64,000 nt of DNA, from positions 620,001 to 684,000 of the forward strand of contig CANNAD010000002.1 of the NCBI GenBank assembly GCA_947502645.1. The letters are read 5' to 3'. Source of the DNA: an uncultured Micrococcaceae bacterium. GTDB taxonomy: Bacteria > Actinomycetota > Actinomycetes > Actinomycetales > Micrococcaceae. Position numbers and translations under genes: made by a program. The notes beneath the pieces are model-generated. The model had not been told where the DNA came from. It searched no databases and saw only the letters and a list, made by a program, of their open reading frames with translations. Of the stretch, positions 1-11,183 are shown in pieces; positions within the stretch are counted from its first letter, which is position 1, and each line of letters begins with the position of its first letter.

Positions 1-363
<363 letters not shown>

Positions 364-1959
364 TCAGTCTTGCAGGTCTACCCCACGGGCTAGGGTGGCC
401 CCTACCTCAGACTTCACGGCGTCGAGCAGTTCCTGCGGAACCGAGGAATCAACGGTCAGAAGGCACAGGACCTGCCCGCCGTCGTCGTTCCTGGCAACCT
501 GCATGCCCGCAATGTTGATGTTGTGATCGCCCAGGATCCGGCCGACAGCACCAATCACCCCTGTGCGGTCCTGGTACACGAAGAGCAGCAGGTGCTCGCT
601 GATCGGGATCTCGATCTCGAACCCGTTGACGCCCACGAGCTTCTGAATCTGGCGGTGCCCGGTCAACGTACCGGAAACCGAGATCTGCGAACCGTCAGAG
701 AGCGCGCCTCGAACCGTGAGCACGTTACGGTACTCCTCAGACTCCGAAGTGGTGATCAGCCTGGTTGCGATGCCGCGCTGTTCGGCCAACACCGGGGCGT
801 TGACGTAGGACACCTGTTCGGAGACGACGTCGGTGAAAACGCCCTTGAGCGCTGCGAGTTCCAACGCCTTGACGTCCAGTTCGGCGATCTCGCCCGCAAC
901 CTCGACGTCAATGGCCGTTGGTGAATCGTGGCTCAGCGCCGTGAAGATTCGACCGAGCTTCTCCATCAAAGGAATACCGGGACGCACTTCAGGTGCGATG
1001 ATCCCTCCTGCCACGTTGACGGCGTCGGGCACCAACTCACCAGCCAGGGCGAGCCGCACCGACTTCGCCACGGACACGCCCGCCTTCTCCTGCGCTTCGT
1101 GGGTGGAGGCACCAAGGTGCGGTGTGACAACAACGTTCTCGAGTGCGAAGAACGGCAGATCGGTGCTGGGCTCATTGACGAAAACGTCAACGGCCGCACC
1201 GGCGATCGCACCAGTGGTGAGCGCCGTGTAGAGGGCGCTCTCATCGATGAGTCCGCCACGGGCAACGTTGATGACGAAGGCGGATTCCTTCATCTTGGCG
1301 AAGGCATCCGTGCCGAGCATCCCGAGAGTTTCGGGCGTCTTGGGCATGTGGATGGTCACGACGTCCGACTGCTCCAACAACTCGTCCAGGGTCACCAGAC
1401 GCACGCCCAGCTGCGCGGCCCGCGCGGAGGTCACGTAGGGGTCGTATGCGAGGATCTCGGTCTCGAATCCCTGCAGCCGGGCAGCAACGAGAGCGCCGAT
1501 GCGCCCCAGGCCAATGATCCCGATCTTCTTCTCGTACAGCTCCACACCGGTGTACCTTGAGCGCTTCCACTCGCCGTTCTTGAGCGAGGAGTTGCCGGCC
1601 GGGATGTTACGCGCCAGGCCAAGGATGTGACCAACGGTCAGTTCTGCCGCGGACACAATGTTCGACGTCGGCGCGTTGACCACCATGACGCCAGCGTGTG
1701 TGGCCGCTTTGATATCCACATTGTCCAGCCCGACGCCGGCCCTGGCGATGACCTTCAGCTTCGGTGCTGCTGCAATCGCCTCGGCATCCACCTGCGTGGC
1801 GGAGCGCACCAGGATGGCGTCCACGGATGCGATGTCCCGCAGGAGCTGGGCGCGGTCGGCGCCGTCGGTCGATCGGATCTCAAAGTCGGGACCCAGCGCC
1901 TCGACGGTGGCGGGTGATAGTTCCTCAGCAATCAGGACGACGGGTTTGGTGGGGGTCAC
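364..1959 (-). CDS. serA: D-3-phosphoglycerate dehydrogenase
   Basis: SerA oxidises 3-phosphoglycerate to phosphohydroxypyruvate with NAD, the committed step of serine synthesis. The 531-aa length matches the long actinobacterial (type I) enzyme. It has an N-terminal substrate domain, a Rossmann domain with IGLGRIG near residue 150, the catalytic region NVARGGLIDE near 235 and TPHLGAST near 280 (His), then an ASB domain and a C-terminal ACT domain (GVIGAVGRILGDHNINIAGM) that binds serine for feedback inhibition. The start is GTG at 1959, with AAGGA about 9 nt upstream. It follows ilvC by 93 bp on the same strand, but a hairpin at 1997-2040 may separate the transcripts. Confidence 0.96.
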   Translation of the reverse strand: MTPTKPVVLIAEELSPATVEALGPDFEIRSTDGADRAQLLRDIASVDAILVRSATQVDAEAIAAAPKLKVIARAGVGLDNVDIKAATHAGVMVVNAPTSNIVSAAELTVGHILGLARNIPAGNSSLKNGEWKRSRYTGVELYEKKIGIIGLGRIGALVAARLQGFETEILAYDPYVTSARAAQLGVRLVTLDELLEQSDVVTIHMPKTPETLGMLGTDAFAKMKESAFVINVARGGLIDESALYTALTTGAIAGAAVDVFVNEPSTDLPFFALENVVVTPHLGASTHEAQEKAGVSVAKSVRLALAGELVPDAVNVAGGIIAPEVRPGIPLMEKLGRIFTALSHDSPTAIDVEVAGEIAELDVKALELAALKGVFTDVVSEQVSYVNAPVLAEQRGIATRLITTSESEEYRNVLTVRGALSDGSQISVSGTLTGHRQIQKLVGVNGFEIEIPISEHLLLFVYQDRTGVIGAVGRILGDHNINIAGMQVARNDDGGQVLCLLTVDSSVPQELLDAVKSEVGATLARGVDLQD

Positions 1960-1996
1960 GGCGGGGTCCTTACGGAGGTGGTGGTCAGTGGGATGA

Positions 1997-2040
1997 ACTG
2001 GTCCATGGCAGCGATTGGAAGCCCGTTGCCATGGACCAGT
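1997..2040 (-). terminator. Hairpin after ilvC
   Basis: Arms ACTGGTCCATGGCA (1997-2010) and TGCCATGGACCAGT (2027-2040) are perfect 14-bp complements, extendable by three more pairs, in the 93-bp gap between the ilvC stop and the serA start. There is no marked T-run, so termination strength is uncertain. It could also stabilise the ilvC mRNA 3' end. Confidence 0.55.
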
Positions 2041-2052
2041 GCGGGAACGCGC

Positions 2053-3623
<1,571 letters not shown>

Positions 3624-3626
3624 GGG

Positions 3627-5546
3627 CTAGTCCTCCTGCTCCCACTCGGGTGTCATGTTGCGGGCAATCTGGATGAGGTCGTTGCTGACCCCGGCTGGAA
3701 CCATCGGCCACACCATCGAATCGCGGCTGACCACGAAGTCGACGACGACGGGGCGGTCGTTGATTTCCAGTGCGGCGGCGATGGTCGCATCGATGTCTTC
3801 GTCGCGTTCGCAGCGAAGACCGGCGCAGCCGTAGGCGTCCGCGAGCTTCACAAAGTCCGGGACGCGGACGGTGTCATGCCCGGTGTTCAGATCTGTGTGG
3901 GAGTAGCGGCCGTCGTAGAACAGTGTCTGCCACTGGCGGACCATGCCCAGTGAAGAGTTGTTGATGATGGCCACCTTGATGGGGATGTTGTTGATCACGC
4001 AGGTGGCCAGTTCCTGGTTGGTCATCTGGAAGCAGCCGTCGCCGTCGATCGCCCAGACCACACGGTCCGGGTTCCCTACTTTGGCGCCCATGGCTGCGGG
4101 AACCGAGTACCCCATGGTTCCGAGGCCTGCGGAGTTCAGCCAAGAGTGCGGGCGTTCATATTTGATGAACTGTGCAGCCCACATCTGGTGCTGTCCCACC
4201 CCGGAGACGTATACGCCTTCAGGGCCGGTCATTTCGCCGATTCGCTGGATGACGTGCTGCGGGGCGGAGTGATCGTTGGCTGGGCTTGTGAATCCGAGGG
4301 GGTAGGTTTCCCTGAGCCGGTTCACCATGGACCACCAGGACGAGACGTCTGGACGGCCGTGCTCGGCGAAGTTCGCGCGGCAGGCGTCCGTAAGCTCAGG
4401 GAGGATCTGCTTCACGGACCCGACGATGGGGACGTCAGCAGTTCGGTTCTTGGAAATTTCTGCCGGGTCGATGTCAGCGTGGATAACCTTCGCCCCGGGC
4501 GCGAAAGTATGCAGGACCCCGGTGACGCGGTCATCGAAGCGCGCACCAAGCGTGATCAGCAGATCGGCCTGCTGCAACGCGGTGACAGCGGAGACCGAGC
4601 CGTGCATCCCGGGCATACCCATGTGCTGTGGGTGGGAGTCGGGGAAGGCTCCGCGTGCGGTCAGGGTAGTCACCACCGGTGCGTTGACGAGCTCTGCAAG
4701 TTCCAGCAGTTCCTGGGAGGCGTGGGCGTGGATGACACCGCCACCCACGTAGAACACTGGACGCTGCGATGCCGCGATGAGCTTGGCCGCTTCACGGACC
4801 TGCTTGGAGTGCCCCTTGACCACGGTCTTGTAGCCGGGGAGCTCGATGCGCGGCGGCCACGAGAATGTGGTGGTGGCCTGCTGCGCATCTTTGGTGATGT
4901 CCACAAGTACAGGTCCGGGACGCCCGGTGGAGGCAATGTGGAATGCCTCGGCCAACACGCGCGGGATGTCTTCGGCCCGAGTCACGAGGTAGGAGTGTTT
5001 GGTAATGGGCATGGTAATACCCACTATGTCCGCTTCCTGGAACGCGTCCGATCCGATCACCGCACTGGAGACCTGGCCTGTGATGGCCACCATGGGGACG
5101 GAGTCCATGTTGGCGTCCGCAATGGCTGTCACCAGGTTGGTGGCTCCGGGACCGGAGGTTGCAATGCAGACGCCCACCCGGCCGGTGACCAGCGCGTAAC
5201 CCTCTGCGGCGTGTCCGGCGCCCTGCTCGTGGCGGACCAGAATGTGCCGCAGCTTTGAGGACGCGAGCAGTGGGTCATAGGTGGGAAGAATGGCCCCGCC
5301 GGGTAGACCAAAGATCTCATCGACGCCAAGCTCTTCGAGGGTGCGAACGATGGCCTCGGAACCGAGCATCGTTGTTGCCGGGACCACGTTGTTGGGCCCT
5401 TGCACGAGGTTGACCGCGGCGGGAGTTCCGTGGGCCCTGTCTGCTTTTGTCTGGCCAGCGATGGAAGCTGCCGGCCCTGTTCCTGCTGGACCGTGCTGTG
5501 CCTTGGAGGGCATCAGCGCCGGGCTGATTGGCGATCCCTTGCTCAT
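3627..5546 (-). CDS. ilvB: Acetolactate synthase large (catalytic) subunit
   Basis: This ThDP- and FAD-dependent enzyme condenses pyruvate with pyruvate or 2-oxobutyrate, the first step of branched-chain amino acid synthesis. From the chosen start it is 639 aa. It has an N-terminal ThDP-binding domain with [15 protein letters not shown], a central FAD domain, and a C-terminal ThDP domain with IDGDGCFQM...NNSSLGMV for Mg-diphosphate binding. An ATG 72 nt upstream (5618) gives a longer frame, but the ATG at 5546 has AGGAAGA about 8 nt upstream and the extension is not family-like. It is preceded by a leader peptide and attenuator and followed by ilvN and ilvC. Confidence 0.96.
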   Translation of the reverse strand: MSKGSPISPALMPSKAQHGPAGTGPAASIAGQTKADRAHGTPAAVNLVQGPNNVVPATTMLGSEAIVRTLEELGVDEIFGLPGGAILPTYDPLLASSKLRHILVRHEQGAGHAAEGYALVTGRVGVCIATSGPGATNLVTAIADANMDSVPMVAITGQVSSAVIGSDAFQEADIVGITMPITKHSYLVTRAEDIPRVLAEAFHIASTGRPGPVLVDITKDAQQATTTFSWPPRIELPGYKTVVKGHSKQVREAAKLIAASQRPVFYVGGGVIHAHASQELLELAELVNAPVVTTLTARGAFPDSHPQHMGMPGMHGSVSAVTALQQADLLITLGARFDDRVTGVLHTFAPGAKVIHADIDPAEISKNRTADVPIVGSVKQILPELTDACRANFAEHGRPDVSSWWSMVNRLRETYPLGFTSPANDHSAPQHVIQRIGEMTGPEGVYVSGVGQHQMWAAQFIKYERPHSWLNSAGLGTMGYSVPAAMGAKVGNPDRVVWAIDGDGCFQMTNQELATCVINNIPIKVAIINNSSLGMVRQWQTLFYDGRYSHTDLNTGHDTVRVPDFVKLADAYGCAGLRCERDEDIDATIAAALEINDRPVVVDFVVSRDSMVWPMVPAGVSNDLIQIARNMTPEWEQED

Positions 5547-5632
5547 CTGGGTCTTCCTTACCGAACTCTTGCAGTGGTGCTCCCCGTTGCCGAGGTGCGA
5601 TTTTTGCTCGTGCGCCATGTACCTGTAGGTAC

Positions 5633-5669
5633 AAAAAAACCCCTCAGGCCGGTTGGCTCTTCGGGGTTT
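5633..5669 (-). terminator. ilvB attenuator terminator
   Basis: Read on the minus strand, AAACCCC...GCC-AACC-GGC...GGGG forms a stem-loop followed by seven T (5639-5633). It stands between the stop of the branched-chain-rich leader peptide (5701) and the ilvB start. Upstream, GCGCGTGG at the end of the leader ORF can pair with CCACGCGC just before the terminator, giving the expected alternative pairing for ribosome-controlled attenuation. Confidence 0.82.
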
Positions 5670-5700
5670 GCGCGTGGTGTAGTGCTACCAGGTGGGGCGG

Positions 5701-5745
5701 TTAGGCCACGCGCCTGATAATAAGGACTACGGATACGAGCTGCAT
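5701..5745 (-). CDS. ilvB leader peptide (attenuation)
   Basis: This is a 14-codon ORF, MQLVSVVLIIRRVA, with eight Leu/Val/Ile residues, 155 nt upstream of the ilvB start and followed by an intrinsic terminator. It is the standard layout for ribosome-mediated attenuation: stalling at Val/Leu/Ile codons when the charged tRNAs are scarce would block the terminator. Control of this kind is established for ilvBNC in corynebacteria. There is no Shine-Dalgarno. A TAAAGA box about 8 nt upstream of ATG, with TTGACT 15 nt further up, suggests a leaderless transcript (inference). Confidence 0.85.
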   Translation of the reverse strand: MQLVSVVLIIRRVA

Positions 5746-5805
5746 GTAACTAGTCTTTACCCTCCCCCGCCGAGAGTCAACCGGAGACGCCCTTGTCTCA
5801 CTATT

Positions 5806-5838
5806 TGGACGCAACGTCCAGTGAGTGGACACTCACTG
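5806..5838. promoter_or_regulatory. Two overlapping palindromes between ilvD and the ilvB leader
   Basis: TGGACGCAACGTCCA (5806-5820; 6-bp arms) and CAGTGAGTGGACACTCACTG (5819-5838; 8-bp arms) overlap by 2 nt. CTCAC just left of the first can also pair with GTGAG of the second, so the hairpins are mutually exclusive. They follow the ilvD stop by about 20 nt and precede the ilvB promoter. They may be the ilvD terminator, an operator, or both. Confidence 0.45.
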
Positions 5839-5859
5839 AATCGCTGCGTCGCGAACCTA

Positions 5860-7572
5860 CTACCCGCAGTACGCGCCCTCAGAGGCCGAATGCACAAGTT
5901 TCGCGTACTTCGCCAAGACACCCTTGGTATAAATGTGCGGCAAAGGCTCCCAACCAACCCGGCGCGCCTCAAGCTCTGCCTCATCAACCAGCAGATCAAA
6001 AGACTTCTGGGGAATATCCACCCGAATGCGGTCACCGTCCCGCACAAAAGCGATCGGACCGCCGTCGGACGCTTCCGGAGCAACATGCCCAATACACAGC
6101 CCCGTTGTGCCTCCCGAGAACCGGCCGTCCGTGAGCAGCAGGACGTCCTTGCCCAGACCGGCCCCCTTGATGGCGCCAGTAATCGCCAGCATCTCGCGCA
6201 TCCCCGGCCCACCTTTGGGGCCCTCATAACGGATGACGACGACGTCGCCAGCCTTGATGGTGCCAGCGTCCAGTGCGTTCAGCGCGCCCTGTTCGCGCTC
6301 GAAGACCCTCGCGGTTCCCTCAAACACCTCAGCGTCGAAGCCAGCCGTCTTCACAACTGCGCCTTCCGGGGCCAGCGACCCCTTCACAATGGTCAGACCG
6401 CCCGTGCGGTGAATGGGGTTGTCCAGGGCCCGCAATATCTTGCCATCCAGATCCGGCGGGTTGATGGCCTCGAGGTTCTCAGCTAGCGTCTTGCCGGTGA
6501 CGGTCAGCGCATCGCCGTGAAGCAGTCCAGCGTCAAGCAACGCCCGCATGATCACGGGCACGCCGCCGATACGGTCGACGTCGTTCATCACGTACCGACC
6601 AAAGGGCTTCAGGTCACCAAGATGCGGGATCTTCTCACCGATGCGGTTGAAGTCATCGAGCGTCAGATCCACCTCGGCTTCCCTAGCGATTGCGAGCAGG
6701 TGCAGTACCGCATTGGACGATCCGCCAAAGGCCATAGTGACGGCGATGGCGTTCTCAAACGCTTTCTTGGTCATGATGTCGCGGGACGTGATGCCCAACC
6801 GCAAGAGGTTAACGACCGCTTCCCCGGACTGGTGGGCGAACGCATCACGACGGCGGTCCGCGCTCGGCGGAGCGGCCGAACCGGGCAGCGACATTCCGAG
6901 CGCCTCACCGATACAGGCCATGGTGTTCGCCGTGTACATTCCGCCACAGGCACCTTCGCCCGGGCAGATGGCACGTTCAATGCGGTCCAGATCGCCGCGG
7001 GACATTTTGCCGGCGGCGCACGCTCCAACAGCCTCGAAGGCATCGATGAGCGTGACGTCCTTCTCCGTGCCGTCTTCCAGTTTCACCCAACCGGGCATGA
7101 TGGAACCGGCATAGAGGAACACACTGGCCAGGTCCAGCCGGGCAGCTGCCATGAGCATCCCGGGAAGCGACTTGTCGCAGCCCGCCAAAAGTACGGAGCC
7201 GTCGATCCGTTCGGCCTGCATCACGGTCTCCACGGAATCCGCAATCACCTCGCGGGAGACCAGGGAGAAGTGCATACCCTCATGTCCCATTGAAATGCCG
7301 TCAGAGACCGAGATGGTCCCGAACTGCATGGGGAATCCGCCCCCGGCGTGGACGCCTTCCTTGGCGCCCTGAGCCAACCTGTTCAGCGAGAGGTTGCAGG
7401 GAGTGATCTCGTTCCACGAGCTCGCAACACCAATCTGCGGTTTCGCAAAATCGTCGTCGCCCATGCCCACTGCTCGGAGCATCCCGCGCGCAGGCGCGGC
7501 ATGAATCCCATCTGTGACAATTCGGCTACGGGGCTTGATATCCGGCTTCTGCTGATTCGGGACAGTGCTCAT
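5860..7572 (-). CDS. ilvD: Dihydroxy-acid dehydratase
   Basis: IlvD dehydrates 2,3-dihydroxy acids to the 2-oxo acids of valine and isoleucine, using an Fe-S cluster and Mg. The protein is 570 aa, normal for the family. Cluster cysteines are visible in [10 protein letters not shown] (near residue 58), GCDKSLPGM (near 128) and [13 protein letters not shown] (near 198). The C-terminal [20 protein letters not shown] is the second family signature. It lies directly downstream of a LysR regulator (48 bp gap) and upstream of the ilvB leader, all on the minus strand. Confidence 0.97.
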   Translation of the reverse strand: MSTVPNQQKPDIKPRSRIVTDGIHAAPARGMLRAVGMGDDDFAKPQIGVASSWNEITPCNLSLNRLAQGAKEGVHAGGGFPMQFGTISVSDGISMGHEGMHFSLVSREVIADSVETVMQAERIDGSVLLAGCDKSLPGMLMAAARLDLASVFLYAGSIMPGWVKLEDGTEKDVTLIDAFEAVGACAAGKMSRGDLDRIERAICPGEGACGGMYTANTMACIGEALGMSLPGSAAPPSADRRRDAFAHQSGEAVVNLLRLGITSRDIMTKKAFENAIAVTMAFGGSSNAVLHLLAIAREAEVDLTLDDFNRIGEKIPHLGDLKPFGRYVMNDVDRIGGVPVIMRALLDAGLLHGDALTVTGKTLAENLEAINPPDLDGKILRALDNPIHRTGGLTIVKGSLAPEGAVVKTAGFDAEVFEGTARVFEREQGALNALDAGTIKAGDVVVIRYEGPKGGPGMREMLAITGAIKGAGLGKDVLLLTDGRFSGGTTGLCIGHVAPEASDGGPIAFVRDGDRIRVDIPQKSFDLLVDEAELEARRVGWEPLPHIYTKGVLAKYAKLVHSASEGAYCG

Positions 7573-7620
7573 GCCTGAAAGTCTAGGACTCCACGGGCCC
7601 GAACGAGATAATTGCCACTC

Positions 7621-8547
7621 TCATATGACGGAATTTTCGGCCCCTGTTACGATCGCCGCCGCTTCCGCCTGCAGCATCTCGACAACCCTGCGCACGGAGG
7701 TTCGCTCGGAAACATCCTTGCGCATGAGCACGGCGATAGACCTCCGGGCACGAACGTCCGTCAGTTCACGAAGCTCCAGCTTCTCGGAGATATGGCCCCG
7801 CGCCGTATACCGGGGCAGCATGGCCAGGCCATGACCAGCAGCTACCAGCGCTTCCATGACCCTCAAATCCGGGTACTTCTGGATACGGGTGGCCAGGCGC
7901 CCTGCCCGCACCTCTATCTGCGACAGCACGGTGTCGAAAGGGAAACCCGCTGCAATGCCAACCCACGGATAGTCGACCACTTCCTCCGGGGTCACCACCT
8001 CTCGGGAAGTCAGCGGATGCCCAGCCGGCATGGCAACATCCAGCGGCTCATGCATCAAGGGAACGACGACGATTCCCGGCTGGATGAACATGTCAACGCC
8101 CTCGATACTGTGGGCCAGCACGAAGTCGTAGTCCGCCGTCAACAACGGAAAGTCCCGCATGGACGGGTCCTCCAGCACTGCCTCAAGGTGCACGCCGTCG
8201 AGCTCTTCCATCCGTGTGAGCAGACCGGGAAGAAGCATCTCCGCGGCGCTCGGAAAGAATGCCGCCCGAATATCCGTCTGCCAGCCTCGCCGGTAAAGGT
8301 CGACTGTGGACTTCACCCGCTCCATGGCCGCGGACAGCTCAGCCGATGCTCCTGCCATGGCCAGTCCCGCTTCGGTCAGCCGGACGCGCCTGCCAACCCT
8401 CTCCACCAGCTCGATACCGACTTCTTCCTGGAGCACCTTGAGCTGTTGGGACACCGCCGATGGGGTGACGTTCATGGCGACAGCCGTAGCAGCAACGGTT
8501 CCCCGGTCGGCCAGCTCTCGAAGAATCTGCAATCGCTTCAGGTCCAT
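7621..8547 (-). CDS. LysR-family transcriptional regulator
   Basis: The protein is 308 aa. It has an N-terminal winged HTH (residues 1-60; LADRGTVAATAVAMNVTPSA, then VSQQLKVLQEEVG) followed by a periplasmic-binding-like effector domain (about 90-300). It is encoded just upstream of ilvD in the same direction with a 48-bp gap. Co-direction with ilvD suggests, but does not show, control of branched-chain synthesis. The effector is unknown. LysR proteins usually regulate a divergent gene; here that would be the unknown gene at 8758. Confidence 0.9.
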   Translation of the reverse strand: MDLKRLQILRELADRGTVAATAVAMNVTPSAVSQQLKVLQEEVGIELVERVGRRVRLTEAGLAMAGASAELSAAMERVKSTVDLYRRGWQTDIRAAFFPSAAEMLLPGLLTRMEELDGVHLEAVLEDPSMRDFPLLTADYDFVLAHSIEGVDMFIQPGIVVVPLMHEPLDVAMPAGHPLTSREVVTPEEVVDYPWVGIAAGFPFDTVLSQIEVRAGRLATRIQKYPDLRVMEALVAAGHGLAMLPRYTARGHISEKLELRELTDVRARRSIAVLMRKDVSERTSVRRVVEMLQAEAAAIVTGAENSVI

Positions 8548-8757
8548 GCCGAAATCCTATATTTAGGTGTGCGGACCCAACGATTCGGCCCTCCCACTTG
8601 GTGTCGAGGCCGTAACAATTCGGGAGGGGGGCCTGAAATTATCGCCACATCGTCAGTTAGGCTGTGGTACCGGAAGACACCCGAGGAGCGAGGCAGGGGC
8701 AGCTGCCGAGCCGCTGCATGCCGCAGCTCCCACGCCGCCAATGAGGTCCCGCACCAT
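8548..8757. promoter_or_regulatory. LysR / unknown-gene divergent intergenic region
   Basis: This 210-bp gap between divergent genes contains a GC-rich imperfect inverted repeat, GGCCCTCCC near 8588 against GGGAGGGGGGCC near 8621-8632. A LysR-type binding site is expected here, but no clear T-N11-A box stands out. Confidence 0.3.
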
Positions 8758-9216
8758 ATGACACCCGCCAGCATCTCGCCCATCAGTCCGCAGGACAGCG
8801 CACACCTGAAGAACATGTTGCGGCAGGTCTTCGACTCCCAAATCCCCAACTACGGTGATTACAATCTCGTGTGTGCCAGCAGGTCTCCCCTCTCCGACGG
8901 GGGACCGGCCTCGGGAACTGAATATTATGTGGTGGGCTACAGATGGCAGCCGCTGGAAATCATGATCGCACCCTTCGAGGCGGACGAAGTCTCGCCAGCA
9001 GGCACGCCTGTGGAACTGAACATGACCAACCTCTCCCACGCCGTTGAACTCGCACGGGACCACTATGAAACAGGCACCAGCACGGGGGCCGTTTTCTATT
9101 TTGAGGTTCAGCCGGCGATCGAATTGCCCCTACTGGATGGCGCGCGCACTCTTGTCCAGCGGGAGGACTACGAAGACTTCAGTGCGTTCATGACGCAGTT
9201 CCTCACGCTGGACTGA
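8758..9216 (+). CDS. Small protein of unknown function
   Basis: The protein is 152 aa from ATG 8758, preceded by GAGG 11 nt upstream. It is acidic, soluble and without a signal peptide or membrane segment. The central region (YYVVGYRWQPLEIMIAPFEA) looks like a beta-rich globular fold. I do not recognise the family. A much longer frame exists upstream but is the antisense shadow of the LysR gene. It is divergent from LysR and convergent with the 2-hydroxyacid dehydrogenase, 21 bp away. Confidence 0.7.
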   Translation: MTPASISPISPQDSAHLKNMLRQVFDSQIPNYGDYNLVCASRSPLSDGGPASGTEYYVVGYRWQPLEIMIAPFEADEVSPAGTPVELNMTNLSHAVELARDHYETGTSTGAVFYFEVQPAIELPLLDGARTLVQREDYEDFSAFMTQFLTLD

Positions 9217-9237
9217 CGCCACGCCGCGGCCTGCGGC

Positions 9238-10197
9238 TCATGCCGAGGGGAATGGCCCGAGCTGCACGAGGTTCTCAGGTGCCTTGCCGGCGTCCAATGC
9301 GCCGAGCTGCCGACGCAGCAAAGCGCGGATACGCGGTTCAAATGCTTCGGTGTTTCCACCGATATGCGGGGTGATGATGGCGCCCTCTGCGGACCACAAC
9401 AGGTGGTCTCTCGGCAAGGGTTCCGGATCAAAAACATCGACGGCGGCGCGTAATCTACCGGACACCACTTCACGGGTCAGCGCCTCTGAGTCCACCACAC
9501 CGCCTCTGGCAACGTTCACCACCAGTGCGCAGCCCGGCAGCGCGCGGAGGACTTCAGCACTGATCAACCCTTCGGTGCTTTCAGTCAACGGCGTGATAAC
9601 AATGAGGACATCCGTCTCCCCTGCCAGAGCCGCCAGCTCGTCCGGCCCGTGAACCGTGCCCTCGTCATCACTTCTGGGCTTGCTTCCCACGCGGATCAGT
9701 TCCACCTCGAACGGCCCAAGCCTGCGCGCTATCTCCCGGCCGATTCCTCCTACCCCCACCAGCAGCACGCGCTTGTCCGCAAGTCCGGGATGGCGTCGGT
9801 GGTTCCACTCCGCACGCCCCTGATCCCGCACAGCGTTGTCGATGCCTCGCTGGGACGCCAACACGAGCCCGACGGCGTGCTCCGCCGTCGCAGCTGCGTG
9901 CACCCCCGCGGCACTGGACAGGCCGACCGCAGGACCCACGATTTCGGGCAACCCGTCAAAACCGGTGGACTGCGTCTGCACGAACGCTAGGTTCTGGACG
10001 CGGGCCAACGCTGACGCACAGTCCGCTCCATTCACGTACGGCAACACGACGCCGTCGATCTCGTCATACCCCACACCCTCGGGAGCTGACTCCAGATCCC
10101 ACAGCGCGAGCCGCAGACCCCCGGCGTGCGGGGCAAGGGCATCCAGTAATCCTGACGAGGGGACAGTCAGCGTCGTGACGATTCGTTCGGCAGCCAT
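9238..10197 (-). CDS. D-isomer-specific 2-hydroxyacid dehydrogenase family protein
   Basis: This is an NAD(P)-dependent oxidoreductase of the D-2-hydroxyacid dehydrogenase family. From ATG 10197 it is 319 aa. The Rossmann motif VGVGGIGREIA lies near residue 150, the catalytic Arg region NVARGGVVDSEAL near 228, and the His region TPHIGGNTEAF near 280. The substrate cannot be told from sequence; it is not the SerA of this strain (no ACT domain). The start at 10197 is preferred over 10224 because TAGCCT lies 7 nt upstream of it (leaderless pattern) and the family N-terminus begins about there. It stands alone, divergent from the next gene. Confidence 0.85.
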   Translation of the reverse strand: MAAERIVTTLTVPSSGLLDALAPHAGGLRLALWDLESAPEGVGYDEIDGVVLPYVNGADCASALARVQNLAFVQTQSTGFDGLPEIVGPAVGLSSAAGVHAAATAEHAVGLVLASQRGIDNAVRDQGRAEWNHRRHPGLADKRVLLVGVGGIGREIARRLGPFEVELIRVGSKPRSDDEGTVHGPDELAALAGETDVLIVITPLTESTEGLISAEVLRALPGCALVVNVARGGVVDSEALTREVVSGRLRAAVDVFDPEPLPRDHLLWSAEGAIITPHIGGNTEAFEPRIRALLRRQLGALDAGKAPENLVQLGPFPSA

Positions 10198-10291
10198 GGT
10201 CCACAGGCTACCGTCTATGGACACTGCACGTACTACGTCGTAACGTCAGGAAGAACGCGGAAACCATACCGCGCGGCTGAAGGAGATCGTC

Positions 10292-10864
10292 ATGGAATGG
10301 CTCATAGGATTCATCGTCATCGTTGTCATCGTCGCCGTCGTCTGGTGGCTGCTGAACCGGGGATCCGGCCGCGCAGAGAGCCCCGACTCCCTGAACCACG
10401 CCCCTGCCACGCTCCAGCACGGATTCTCGGACGTCGGCCAACAAGCACCCACAACTTTCAGCAATCATGATGCTTCTACACCGAGCGCTGGCGCCGGTGC
10501 AGGCGGCAAAGCTGCGATGAGTCGCGACGAAGCCTCGGCCAGACGGGCCGAGGATGCCGCGCCCGTTCACGCCGCAGGTTCAAGCCGCGTCGAGCACGAG
10601 CCCGTCAACCCGAACGAGCCTTTTCTTCAGGAACGCATGGCCGCCGGTACGGACGCCGAAGAGCGCGTCGCCGAGGAAACCGGAACCGGACCGGACCACC
10701 GGGCCCAGCCGCGTGGAGAAGCTGCGCCGGACCACCAGGGATCGGGCGTGGACTCCGTGACGGAGAATTCTTCAGGTGACTGGGACCTTGATGAATCAGA
10801 AGCAGTGGTTTCCAGAGGCACCACAGACCCCGCAGACGGACCAGCGCACCGGTCCGATAGCTGA
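10292..10864 (+). CDS. Membrane-anchored acidic low-complexity protein
   Basis: The protein is 190 aa. Residues 3-21 form one hydrophobic segment (LIGFIVIVVIVAVVWWLL) followed by Arg, so it is an N-in or N-out anchored protein. The remainder is a hydrophilic, disordered-looking tail rich in Glu, Asp, Ala, Gly and Ser. AAGGAGA lies 5 nt before ATG. No catalytic motif is visible, and I do not recognise the family. The product may interact with the envelope or chromosome, but nothing in the neighbourhood (tRNA-Lys downstream) informs its role. Confidence 0.8.
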   Translation: MEWLIGFIVIVVIVAVVWWLLNRGSGRAESPDSLNHAPATLQHGFSDVGQQAPTTFSNHDASTPSAGAGAGGKAAMSRDEASARRAEDAAPVHAAGSSRVEHEPVNPNEPFLQERMAAGTDAEERVAEETGTGPDHRAQPRGEAAPDHQGSGVDSVTENSSGDWDLDESEAVVSRGTTDPADGPAHRSDS

Positions 10865-10997
10865 GCTGACAGGCAATCCCCCAATTTGGTGAGCCGAGGT
10901 TCGATTTTTTGTTTCGGGAATCTTGCTGGTAATGTTTCATGTCGTTGCGGATGAGCAATTCGGTTCCAGAGGGGCAGGATTCACCGCGGCACGGAAC

Positions 10998-11073
10998 GCA
11001 CCTCTAGCTCAACTGGCAGAGCAATTGACTCTTAATCAATGGGTTTCGGGTTCGAGTCCCGAGGGGTGCACCA
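10998..11073 (+). tRNA. tRNA-Lys (anticodon CTT)
   Basis: This 76-nt gene folds as a cloverleaf. The acceptor GCACCTC pairs with GGGGTGC (one G-U), the anticodon stem ATTGA/TCAAT holds loop CTCTTAA with anticodon CTT, and the T arm is CGGG-TTCGAGT-CCCG. Discriminator A and CCA are encoded. Confidence 0.97.
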
Positions 11074-11076
11074 AAG

Positions 11077-11119
11077 AAAAGCTCCGGTTGACCAATGGTC
11101 AACCGGAGCTTTTGTTTTT
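11077..11119 (+). terminator. Intrinsic terminator of tRNA-Lys
   Basis: The arms at 11077-11093 and 11097-11113 are perfect 17-bp complements around loop AAT, followed by GTTTTT. The stem begins 3 nt after the tRNA CCA. Confidence 0.93.
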
Positions 11120-11131
11120 GCCCTGAAGTTG

Positions 11132-11168
11132 GGGCTTCTTGGACCACCCCTATGTGGCCCAAGAAGCC
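11132..11168 (-). terminator. Hairpin downstream of the MarR gene
   Basis: GGCTTCTTGG (11133-11142) pairs with CCAAGAAGCC (11159-11168). It lies 15 nt beyond the MarR stop on the minus strand. It probably terminates that transcript and, with the tRNA-Lys terminator, insulates the two units. Confidence 0.6.
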
Positions 11169-11183
11169 TCTGAAAAGTTTTAG

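Noticed and set aside
4146-5258. 370-aa plus-strand frame opposite ilvB
   Set aside because: Antisense shadow of ilvB with low-complexity translation.
5547-5618. 24-residue N-terminal extension of ilvB
   Set aside because: The upstream ATG abuts the attenuator, has no ribosome site and the residues are not family-like; ATG 5546 has AGGAAGA.
7612-8757. Long plus-strand frame fused in front of the 152-aa protein (534 aa in all)
   Set aside because: This part is antisense to the LysR gene, has atypical composition with no domain, and the ATG at 8758 has its own ribosome site.
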